Assembly (NCBI GenBank): GCA_037447655.1
Contig: JBBHKE010000893.1
Location: 164,863-228,862, forward strand
Direction: 5' to 3'
DNA: 64,000 nt
Origin: Zygnema cylindricum
Lineage: Eukaryota; Streptophyta; Zygnematophyceae; Zygnematales; Zygnemataceae
Both the position numbers and the translations under genes were made by a program. The notes under the pieces are model-generated. The model was not told the origin of the DNA. It did no database searches and worked only from the letters and a program-made list of their open reading frames with translations. Position 1 is the stretch's first letter; the number at the start of each line of letters is the position of its first letter. Shown piece by piece: positions 33,548-44,035 of this stretch.

Positions 33548-36259
33548 GATAAATATTTGAGTTTTGTTCGGGGGTAGGAGATTCGGAGGTGTGGGAACAT
33601 TCTACTTCAATATTTGAATTTGTTAATAGATGAAGGTGGTGGTTGTGATTTGGAGAGCTCGTGTTGGAAATACGGTTGAAAAAAAATCATTTCAATAATC
33701 TGCGATATAAACGAACGGAATAGCTCAACATCGACAAGAAATTTGAAGTTTAAGGGATGACGGTAGGAACTGGTCGAGGTTGGCAGGGGGTATTTTTTGT
33801 GCATATTGTCTACTGGGATTGTGAATTTCTAGGTAGACCGGACATAGGTTGTTTTAAATCTCGTCCGGTAACGAGTATCAAGTAGTGTGTATAGTTTTTG
33901 GTTTTTTTGTTGATTTGGTGGTTGAGATTTAGAGATCAATTTGTTTGTGTATGTGCTTGTTCTTTATCATTTCAATTGTACATAATTACAAGCTTAATGC
34001 ATTTTTTTGTTCAGCAAATATGTCGGAAGGAAAACCTGCCAAAATGTTTTTACTTTGTTTCGTTTGAGAGCTGTCTCCTTTCATGTGCTGACATAGTCGA
34101 AGTTAAAAAGTATTTTTTTAAGAGTGTAAATTGGTGATTTGTTGTATTATAAAATGATTTTGCTGCTTAATGGACTGGTTTTCTTTTTTTATGTCTAATG
34201 ATGGTTTTAATCAGGTTTGTTTCAATCAGGTTCGCTTCTTTATTTTTTTCTTTTAAACTATGTCCAAGGTCGCAACAATAGTATGATTGAGTCTGTCTGT
34301 TAACAAGAATGCGGAGTAAGGAGTATTTCGAGTGATGCACGATGACAGTTCCTCTTGTTTTTCTCCTGTTTTTAGATTTTGTACTTCAAAAAAATCATTT
34401 GATGAAATAGTCAGTTCAAGCCCGGAGCTTCTAAAACTTGCTTCTTTTGGTTCAAATAACTTGATGTTATGCGTTTTCAGATGAAATTTGACGGTCAATC
34501 AGGTGCATAATTGCTCGTCAAAAGTGACACATTATTTTTTACTTATAAGATTTGCCTTCGGTGTGGACTATTGAATTATTGCATAAATCCCTTTTTGCTG
34601 GAACTATCGTTGGATGACACTTCGTAGGACGTGGTAGACTTCATTCAGTTTCTTCTATTACTTTTTGTCCAACTTTACTGTAGTTTTGGCCTGTTTTTTT
34701 CTTCGTTCACTTACCTTTACCTTTGATACTTATGGTTTTTTCACTCAATTTGCTTCACTTTGCTTTCTTTCTACATCTTCTTTCCATTTCAATGTGAAGG
34801 TTAATTTTTTTAATTCATTCTTTGACTTGATGTTCATTTCTTTCCTGGTTTTTCTAGAAGCTCAGCATCAAATTTCCTTCTTCCCTGTTATGATTAAGAA
34901 AAAAGTCACGAGACAACTTCACTGCCCATCATTATTAGAGTTGAAACACAATTTGGTCACGAGTTTTCCTGGTCAGAAATCATAAAATAGTGCTGACAAC
35001 ACTTTATAAAGAAGTGAACTAAAACCTGTCATGTCTCTTCACATTAAATTAATATTATGTATTCTAATTTTGCACAACGCTAATAATTCCTTTACGCTAA
35101 TAATGTAGGCAGCTTACTGTAAGCTTAGTTTTGTAAAAGTCAGCAAAACATACATGTGTTTCTTGTTCTGAAGTGTCTTCAATTTTCAGTTTTCCTCCCT
35201 TCCATCAAATAACAAGCTGAATTACTTGTCTAGGCATTTACTTTTTATAGTCGATTCTCAACAAGGCAGGTTTGAGATCATTACAAGGCCTTTTTCAACA
35301 ATTGAATTGTTTATGGCTGTACGATTCTGACTGGATGGTTATAAATTCAATGATTGGGTCCCTTTACAACCAACGTACTTTGATCTAGATGGTTCTAAAT
35401 TCAACACTCATTGAAAACAGTAATGACCAAAAAGGCGATAAAAAGTAGTCCTTAGACTCTCACTCATTAATGTAAATCTGTAACATTTTATGGAGTTAGT
35501 GTCTACCTATAGTCACTAGTTGTGGAACAAAACAAATAATCGCCATGATATAGGCAAACAGCCTGGAACTCAAATGAGAGAGTTGCACAGTGAATTGACT
35601 AACTTTCAAGCACGTATTTGACCATAAACCATCTTTAATGACTCATTTACCAAGTGTCCACATGAGTCATCAAGGTACAAAACTCGGGATCGAGTGATTC
35701 CACAAAATTATTCACAACCGGCCAGTAGTGTTTCCAGAAGAAGTAGATACAGTGGACCACACTATTGATTGTAAATACGAATATTAAGCTATTATTAACC
35801 ACATGTACAGTTTTTTGCAATAAACCGTCCTCGAAACTTCTAGCTAGCCTTGAAAGTGTACGAGACACATGTACAAAAAGCCAAATTGCTCTTTATTCGT
35901 TTATCCGTTTTTTAAATTAGTCATAACAGGAACAACTACTTAAACCTCTGGCATTGAAAATTCTCCATGGTCAGAGAACTACGATGAACATACAACTACG
36001 ACAAGAAACTTTTTACACCAAAAAACATGCCGTGTTTCTTATCATTGTCCACGCAAAATCTTTACAAAAAGTTAACGATTCTCCGTTATTATTGCCCCTC
36101 CTCTCTCTCTTCTCCCTCGCTCTACTAGTTCGAACATTCCGACTACATGGGATCACTTATACAGCTCTCATCCATTCAACGATTTTCTACTTCCAGCATT
36201 TCTGTACCGACCTGTAATCAAAAGGAACCGATTGAATACCGCCTTTAGCACCGGAGTAC
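33548..36259. other. intergenic, nothing recognised
   Basis: T-rich anonymous sequence with short frames only. A minus-strand 81-codon frame at 34253-34498 has reasonable composition but no splice or homology support. A lone pair of ACGCTAATAAT fragments near 35080-35105 may be transposon debris. Confidence 0.3.
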
Positions 36260-36455
36260 TACACTACCCATCGCTATTAAAGAATTTATTACTGTAAACA
36301 AGAAATTAGAATGTGTGGTACTAATTTAGTGTAGGGTGACGTGGCAGACTGTAATCCTCTTCCTTAAATAGTGTTATTAACACCACCGTATGATATTTGG
36401 CCCAAAAAGTTGGAACCAAATTAGTGTTATTAACACTAATAGCGGTGGGAGTGTA
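36260..36455. mobile_element. TACAC-family element, 196 bp
   Basis: Left TACACTACCCATCGCTATTA; right, inverted, TACACTCCCACCGCTATTAG. It contains the palindrome TTAGTGTTATTAACACTAA next to the right end. TA at both ends. It lies about 360 bp downstream of the RRP46 stop. Confidence 0.8.
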
Positions 36456-36811
36456 TCTTACAATAAATAATGAAGCAAAAAATAATATAGTACTACTGGA
36501 TAACATGACCTGAGGTGACTCACATTTCATACCAAACAGCATACTTCTCCCATACTAGATAATTAACAAAAAAAAAGGGGTTTTAGAATTCCATTTCGGG
36601 TTAAAAAATGCTTGCAATTGGTTTCAACCTAACCCCTCATAACAACATCCAGTTGTTGTTCAACTTTTATATGCCACGGGGGAAAAAAAGGAGGGTAAGA
36701 ATGATCTTAACAGAAAACAGAAAAAGAAATACAATAACAGAAACAAAAAACACTAATGGAAGTAATAAGAACGACAATACCAATGAATTGTCATGACATA
36801 AAGTTTTAGTA

Positions 36812-39800
36812 TTACGTTCTCACCTGGTAACTCTCCAAACTCGCTCTGAAAAATATTCCGATGTGATTCGCTCCGGCTCTCCCTCGCGTGACACATGTCA
36901 AATAGTCGTCCACTAAAGCCATTAAAAAAAAAAGAAAAAGGAAAAAAGAAGAAGAATCCCATGAAAAGACAGAAGTTCAGTGATAACGTAAGGTAAAAGA
37001 ACTCGAAAACAGAAAAATAAAAAAATCCTTGATGGAAAAAGATGTTTCAGCATTATCCATATTGTTTCAGTTCCCTACTGTAGATCCCATAATGTCATCG
37101 CCCAATGTCGCTATCTGTAACGTAAATACATAGAATTGCTGACTAGTTCAGTTCGAACCGAAACTGCGAAAATTGCAGAAGTTCTGCAATTCAAATTGAG
37201 AGTAAATTAACACAAATGTTGTCATAAATAAGACTGACCGTATTATTTCTTCTTTCCACATACAACCATCGAACGTTACCGTCTTCGGTAATATCCACAA
37301 TAATGAACATTGAATGATTATTCACTGAGTTGTTTAATATATATCACAAGTAAATTGAAAAGCATGGAAAATTATGAGCCGCTTTGTACAAATGGATAAA
37401 AATTAGGACGAATGACGTCTTGTTCAACCTCGGAACAAAAAAAAAGTTGAACTGCGAATAGCGATTCATAAAATGGGTACTACCGTTTCTTGAATATACC
37501 GTCAATTTCTTCTAGTTGACCGTTGACTGCAAAAGTCATGTAAAAATAATGAATTCATTTGAGTGCACTAAAAAGAGGTCAGGGTCTCCCCTCGGAAAGA
37601 CTAACAGAGAGAGAAGTCCTCGATAACAGAGAAAATGACATCCACCTGTATTGATGATGGAATAAAGATTCCTGTATTTTGATCGAGATGGAGCTAAATC
37701 ACGATTATTCTCGATTATCTACCAAAGTGAACCTAAAGATTTAACAACTTTTGTTTACGTTTTGACAATAATAGACGATATGCTGCAAATGCGGTAACGC
37801 CAATTAAATTGATCATTTTATGAATTGTTTTTCCATGGTTCCTTGAATGGAGCAGATATGAACATGAAATCTTTAACTGGATTATGACACATTAAACATA
37901 TGCAGATAATTTCGATAAAAATCATCTTATCTGTTTCGACGTTTCAACCAAATCGATCCACGATCCAAAAATCAGCTTGGTTTTCCAAAAGCACTTTATA
38001 GCACAAACGGGATTAAAGGAAGTTTTAATGGGACCAAACTGAACCCAACAGAACCAAACCAAAGCAAGCCAAATCGAACTGAACCGAATCGGATTGAACC
38101 GAACTGAACTGAGTTGAACTGAACTGAACTGAGTTGAACTCAATTGAACTGGATTTAAATGAACTGAAACTGAACTGAGGTGGGCTGAGCTGAATGGAAC
38201 TGAATTGATTTAGAATGAACTGAACTGAATCAAACCAAACCGAACTGAACTGAACCAAACCGAACTGAACTGAACCGAGCTGAACTGAAGTGGACTGAAC
38301 TAAAGCAAACCACACCCAACCGCATTAAGTCGAATGCTAAACGCAGTTAAGGGTTAAGTCCATTTTTTACCTGACATGGACCCCCTTGTAATCGACGTCA
38401 CAAGCCCCTCCTCCCCTCTCTCCTCCCCTTCATCCTCCTTTTGCCGCACCGACATAGGTGAACTGGGGAACACCATGTCGACTGTGGCTTGAGCTGTCTG
38501 GGAGAGAAAGGGGGAGAAGGAGAGGGACAGGAAAAGGGAGAGAGATGAAAAAAATTATGCAGTCGGTACAACTGACACCGCCACACTTGGTATGTGTGTA
38601 CAATCTAAACCAACAAATATTTAAAAATTTAATTCTGATTAACTCAAATTAGTTTTGACAGCTCTATTTCCTGGGACACGGAAACACATACACACAAAAA
38701 AAAAAGGAACCTCATATATTGAAACTAGTGTTGTGTATCGGCAAGAAATTCATCGCGATAACACCGACACCGATAGTTATCGGTTATCGAACGGTCAGGG
38801 GTCCCCGTATATCGCTCCAGACCAACAAATTCCTATGTGGAAAAAATACAGTACGCTATATAATAGTACCTTATAATATACTGTATTATATTTTTCATTG
38901 TATATAGCGTGGCATGCCACGTGTAACAATCTGTTCCATACTATGTGTAACGGAATAACTACGGTTCAGTACGACGGAATAAACCGTACAATTGTACGGT
39001 ACAAACCGTACAATCATCGCCGAAGTTATCGGTACCAGTCTTATCGCGATAAAAAACTGATAATTATCGGCGATAACACCGGTTTTGATGTATCATGCCA
39101 ATATCGATTATTGACAAGCCAAGAAAAGGTACACATCGATTATTGGCAAAACCCTGCCGATACACTACACTAATTGAAACACTTTGGACCACATTAATTT
39201 ATGTACAATAGTTGCGTTTTGACATGCCTGCCTTCTGTAGCAACTTTAAGAAACAAAATAACAAACACAATCGGTTTAAAACAGGTTCTTTTAATTTTGT
39301 TTGGTTCGGTTCAATTGGACAGATAATAAAAATAAACCAGAATGGTGTATGTCTTTCAAAAGGATATCCTCGTCATCGTATAAAAAAAAAGTATTTCAGA
39401 AGGAAAAAAAAAAGTGTCGCAAAAGAACATCCTTGTCAAAACAGGACTAAAAAATAGTGTGGATACCTTTTCTTCTTCCAAAGTTGGGTCCATAACAACG
39501 ACTCCTTTTGACATCACCGCACAGCTCATGCCCCCTGGAAAAACAAAAGAAACAGAAAAAACAATTATTTCATTTTCCATTTTGAGAATATGAAATAAAC
39601 AACCGAAACGGAATCGCAAGTTTTGTCATGAATTGACATTTAAATAGAAGGGAAGAGGGAGAGTGGAAGGGAGAGAGAGATGAAGAGGGAGAGCGAGAGG
39701 CAGAGACAGGCAGAGAAAGGGGAAAGGAAGTAGGTAGAGGGAGAGATATGAACAGAATTAAAAACAGATCCAAAGGCAGAGGAGCGGGAAGGAGAGGAGG

Positions 39801-42800
39801 TGGGGCGAAAGGGAGAGGGAGAGGGAGATAGAGAGAGAGGGAGAGGAGAGGGACAGATATAGAAAAGGAGAGGGGGGGAGGGAGAGGGAGGAGAGAGGGG
39901 GAGGGAGGAGAGGAGGAAGGAGGAGAAGGGGGGAGGGGACGGGGAGGGGAGGGGGAGGGAGGGAAATGGGAGATTGACACAAACCCCATTGCCAGTCCAC
40001 TAGGTGCCATTGAAGGAATAAATAATGGATGTAAAATGGAATAATGCAGTTGCACTGCAATTCATGAGGACTTATTAGGGCTAGCATTAAGATTAAATGT
40101 GGTGGACCCTACTATGCAGTTATACCGCGATTAATGTGGACATATTAGTACTACAGTCGCTATTAGTGTTATCACACTCATTTGGTCGCCATTTTTCTGG
40201 CCGAAAATCACAAAATAGTGTTAATAACACAATACAGGGGAGTGGACTACAATCTGCTACGCCCCCCTATAATTCCGCATTTTCACAATAAATCCTTTCA
40301 ACTTATAGGGATGGGCAGTGTAGTATTGAGGTTAAATGACGTGATGCAGTTATGTTGCAATTATTGTGGATTCACAACAGAGTGAGAGGGAATCACACTG
40401 AGATTAACGAGCACAAAGGTGTTAGTAATACTATCATGGTTAGATTAGAATTGATAGAACTAATTTGGAGTCAGGTGACATGATGATTTGCTGTCGATTG
40501 ACGCAATTTTATTGGTGCTATTATTTTGTGATTTTAGGACATAAAAACTGCATCGAATTAGTTTTATTGACTCTCATATTGGTGAAAGGTGGAGTGTTTT
40601 TCAATGTGCAGTTGCTCGGACAGCAGTTACACCACAATTGGTGTAAAATTCAATACTAATATGCCTAATAAGAAAGGAAGTAGCTAATAGTGTGGAATCA
40701 CTGTGGAAGACTTCAGGTTTTCAAAAGCTCAACAGCAAGCGTCATGAGGACTACCAATACTGGCAGAAAAATGATTGACGACTTATTCAGCCTATGTGTT
40801 TTTTTTTTTTTTTTTTTTTAATTTAAAGGATGCAACCATGCGGCAGTTGGACTAATGTACAGAAGGATGTAATGAATTGTTGTAGACACAGGTAATAATG
40901 TCAACAAAATATTTAGAAAAATGATTATTAGTGTCAATGTAAAATTAAAATAACTAGCACTGATTCAGGACTTGATGAGGTGGCGATATGCTGTCTTTTA
41001 TTTATGTTAAATCTCATTGAGGCCCATTACCAGGTTTCTTTCAGCCATATGACAATTAAATACCCATATTTAAAGCCAACTACCTACTTATGTACATTTT
41101 GTCCGTCTCCCATCTGAAAAAGGATACACTTCCGTCATCGTGAATCACCTGTCTCCCTCTCCCAAATTCAAAGTTCAGAAACTAAAAAAAGGTCTAACAG
41201 TCTAATTTTTCCTAAAATCCAACATCTGAAGACCAAACTTAAACCTAACCCTTAACGTTAACCCTGCATCCTTAACTCCCAAAGCAAATCATAGCTAACC
41301 TGAATCAAAACATACCGTAACACCAATCCTAGCCCAAATCCTAATCCAAATCCCGACTGCTGATCATAACTTTGCGCCCTAATCCTAATCATTACCGCAA
41401 ACCTAGCCCTAACTCTCACATTAACTTTAAATTTTAACTCTAACTCTAAGTCTACCTCGTACCTGCAATATAACGGAGATGATAGTTCGGGGATGGAGAG
41501 AGAGGAGAAGGACAGGCTCCAAAGTTCGTCGCAAAATAATTTCCGCCTCACGCTCCCCACTGCCTGACAAAACACGGACAGCAAGGAAATAAAAGACTTG
41601 CAGCAAGGACAATAAACGGCAGGCAGCGAAAAAAAAATGCAGCAAGGACAATAAACGGCAGGCAGTGAAAAAAAAATGCAGCAAGGATATTAAACGGCGT
41701 GCAGCAAAAAAAAAAAAAGGACTTGCAGCAAGGACATAAAATAGCGTGCAACGAAAAAGAAAAAAGAAATAAAGAAAGACTTTTAGAAAGGACATCAAAC
41801 GGCGGGAAAAAATGAGACTTGCAGCAAGGACAACAAAAATAAATTAGTGTCGATGACACTATTTAGTTAAGTGGCCCGTAATGAGCCACGTGGCAAATCA
41901 TAATTTAATGTAGTCAAACACTAATAATTTATTATAATAAATTATTAACAAGAATGATTTACTAACTCGAACAGCGATGGGCGGTGTATCTAATCTCAAA
42001 ATTTGAACAAAAAAAGGGATAAAGAGAAAAAAAATGAAAATAACTTGGACAACACCTAGAAGACAAAAAAACATAAGAAACCAAAGTTATCGGCATAGCA
42101 AAAAAAAGAAAAATGCACCATATATTAGTTGACATAAAAAAGATTCCAAAAGAAAAAAAGAGTCAAAAAAAAGGCACCTGATTGGCCATTTTTATCTTTC
42201 CAAATGACTTCCAAAGTGGCCCTTTCTGCATTCTCTCTCTTCCCCCCTACCGGTCGAGGTCCGTACACTCCCGCCAGGACAATGGTTGAATCTGAAACCC
42301 TAAAAAAATGCCCATATTTCCGCTAAAAACCCCTAAAACATTCAACATTCAACATTCATTGGTTTTTTTTGTTTTCTCTTTCGCTTTTCTAAATAGAAAA
42401 TGTGACAATACCAAATGTGTGTTGAATCTTAACAGGCCAAAAAATCAAATCTTAATTCTCCAAAACTCAAATTCGAATTTTAATACTCCATAAATTCAAA
42501 CTTCAAATCTTAAGACTCAACAAATTCAAAACCTAATACTCCAAAAATTAGACGTATCGTAAATTAAGGAGATATCCGAGATATCAAAAAGATGTTATGC
42601 ATATTAGATACTAAAAACAGCTTAAATAAATTAACAGTGTTAAAAATTAACAGAAGATATCTGCCAAGTTCAGGAAATTAAGAGTTTCATTTGTAGGATT
42701 GTTGTGACAAGGTTAAAGACAAATCTTTAAATAAGGTAGTGAGATTTGTAAACCCTAAACCTTCATATTCAGAAAATCAGGACTGACATTAACAAAGTTC

Positions 42801-43309
42801 AGAAAAGACAAGAATTTTATAGGGTTCAGAAAAAAGTCTACAAGATTAAAATCACATCAGGGTTTAACGTTCAGAAACCAGAGCTAAAGGTCACAAAACT
42901 CTGTAAAATAAATTAGAATACAGCCTGCAATCAATGCCATGGATTAGGGTTTAAAGTATCCACCCTAAAACTAACGCCCATGGTTCATGGTTTAGGGTTC
43001 GGGAATCATATATAATGCAAAGCTAATCTGTACGGCTAAAACCAAGGTTTTCTCTGTCAAGAAATAAATTACCGTAGGTATTTCCCTTACCCTGGTTCTT
43101 GACTGGAATAGGATCTCTGGGACAAAAACTCTCTCAGAACAATAATTAGGGTTCAGGGCTGAGAAATAAAAACTAGGGTTACATGTAAAAAGAGTCAAAT
43201 GCCTACCTTGAGCCCATTTGGCCGAGCCATCCGCGCGGTTCAGCAAGCCGCGCACGCAGCCAGGTGGCCGCACGTGCGAGGGCGCTCGTCCGTCCTTCCG
43301 CGTCATCAT
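36812..43309 (-). CDS. RRP46: exosome complex subunit RRP46 (RNase PH-like)
   Basis: Core ring subunit of the RNA exosome, nuclear and cytoplasmic 3'-5' RNA decay; plant RRP46 is structural. Eight exons: 43207-43309, 42178-42291, 41463-41563, 41128-41148 (21 bp), 39985-40054, 39467-39534, 38371-38497, 36812-36912. Phases agree and give 234 aa, close to the usual 235-240. Family landmarks in order: KDGRAPSHVRP, LLNRADGSAKWAQ|DSTIVLAGVYGP, ERATLEVIWK, EREAEIILRRTLEPVL, ISVILQ|VIHDDGS, SCAVMSKGVVVMDPTLEEEK, ATVDMVFPSSPMSV, GLVTSITRGSMS, VDDYLTCVTRGRAGANHIGI. Exon 5 keeps frame but is unlike the family (CNCIIPFYIHY... for LLPCAINAAC...); only HLVD and spacing fit. Another frame there reads closer (FIPSMA...SGLAMG), so a frameshift or wrong exon choice is possible. 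Two adjacent ATGs begin the frame at 43309 and 43306. Confidence 0.85.
38036..38317. repeat. (GAACT)n-type degenerate array
   Basis: GAACTGAACTGAACCAAACC-like 5-bp units over about 280 bp in the last RRP46 intron. Long minus-strand frames (SSVQFSSVQ) are artefacts of it. Confidence 0.9.
38726..39172. mobile_element. non-autonomous hAT element with perfect 8-bp TSD
   Basis: Termini TAGTGTTGTGTATCGGCA and, inverted from the right, TAGTGTAGTGTATCGGCA (17 of 18). Both flanks are attgaaac, a perfect 8-bp duplication. The interior has many TTATCG/CGATAA motifs. It shares TAGTGTTG-GTATCG ends with 8204-9786. 447 bp, inside an RRP46 intron. The intact TSD suggests it is one of the youngest insertions here. 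Confidence 0.92.
39650..39970. repeat. GA-rich intronic tract
   Basis: GGGAGA/GAGGGA-rich on the plus strand, so CT on the RRP46 sense strand. It fills most of the 39535-39984 intron. Confidence 0.92.
40040..40680. repeat. dispersed ATGCAGTT...CAATT repeats in an RRP46 intron
   Basis: Units such as ATGCAGTTGCACTGCAATTC (40044) and ATGCAGTTATGTTGCAATTA (40343), with related GTGCAGTTGCTCGGACAGCA (40604), alternate with TTATTAGG/GATTAA words. They look like a degraded repeat and reach into the called exon 5 of RRP46. Confidence 0.4.
40152..40322. mobile_element. TACAC-family element, 171 bp
   Basis: Left TACAGTCGCTATTAGTGTTA; right, inverted, TACACTGCCCATCCCTATAA. The core AATAGTGTTAATAACAC and TTTTTCTGGCCGAAAA are shared with other copies. 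Confidence 0.7.
41225..41455. repeat. degenerate CCTAA-type (telomere-like) repeat
   Basis: CCTAACCC, CCCTAATCCTAATC, CCTAGCCCTAACTC and similar words over 230 bp in an RRP46 intron. Not a functional telomere; similar to interstitial telomere-like sequence. Confidence 0.5.
41577..41835. repeat. about 39-bp minisatellite beside an RRP46 splice acceptor
   Basis: Six or so copies of TGCAGCAAGGACAATAAACG-GCAGGCAGCGAAAAAAAA with length changes in the A-run. It begins 14 nt upstream of the acceptor of exon 3, whose own pyrimidine tract (CCTTGCTGTCC on the sense strand) resembles the unit. Confidence 0.85.
41842..41988. mobile_element. TACAC-family element, left end lost
   Basis: The right end, inverted, reads TACACCGCCCATCGCTGTTC. 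It has the interior TTAGTGTCGATGACAC and a GCCACGTGGC palindrome. The left edge abuts the minisatellite. Confidence 0.6.
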
Positions 43310-44035
43310 CCTCTGCGAGAAACTTTGGACGACGAAATTGGCGCATGCGCAGTGCAAACGAACGGAAAGGTGGTGTTATTCGCCATATTTTCATATTTTG
43401 TTTGTCCTCTGTCGTTTTGTTCGAGTCGCATGCACGTGCGGCGACCCAGCTTGGTATGAAGTGGTCGGTGGGTGGCTGTTGTATTTATCTCTTTCTGCAG
43501 GCAAAAGGATAGAAAGCGTCATAGAATACCGTACGGTAGAGGACCTGTACTTGACGTCCCTCGGCTGCATTTCATTCTCCCTAAGCCCCTTGTCTCTCTC
43601 GCGCTCAGAGGCTCCCCTCTTTCTCTCCCTGTCTCTCCACCTTTCACTCCGCTCTTTCTGCAGATAACATTGCGTTCGGGGTCACTATCCTCCTTTCGCT
43701 CCCTCTCTCGCTTGGTTTCTTTCTTTCTTCTATCCTTTCTTTATTTTTCGCAAGCCGGTATTTACGCATTTCTTTCCTTCAGCATTTTCTTCTCTCTTTT
43801 CTGCTGTCCTTTTAGTATATTGTAAACGTTTTATTTTCTCCTTTTTACTATTATTGAAGATCAGCTCTTTTTTCTTTTGCTTCACCTTATTCAAGTGGTT
43901 GAAGTCCACAGTCGTAAGCAGAGACCACCGCTTTATTTTTTTTTGCTTCTCTTTTTGTGTCGTAATACGCCAACTTGTCACTTGCCGCTTTTTTTTTAGT
44001 TATAAACCAACTAGCACTTTTTCCTCCTGGGTATC
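43310..44035. promoter_or_regulatory. shared upstream region of RRP46 and the hAT-like gene
   Basis: The two start codons face away from each other across 726 bp. 43205-43345 is CpG-rich, unlike the AT-rich surroundings, and ends in the palindrome GCGCATGCGC at about 43341-43350 (an NRF1-like site in animals; meaning in plants unknown). 43560-43810 is CT-rich on the plus strand, like a plant 5' UTR. A bidirectional promoter is inference. Confidence 0.4.

Noticed and set aside
34253-34498. 81-codon minus ORF
   Set aside because: No partner exons, no family and no flanking splice signals I trust.
37922-38315. Minus-strand SSVQFSSVQF protein
   Set aside because: Simple translation of the GAACT repeat.
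43199-43667. Plus-strand ORFs over the RRP46 first exon
   Set aside because: The minus strand there encodes the conserved RRP46 N-terminus with a good donor; the plus frames are shadows in CpG-rich DNA.
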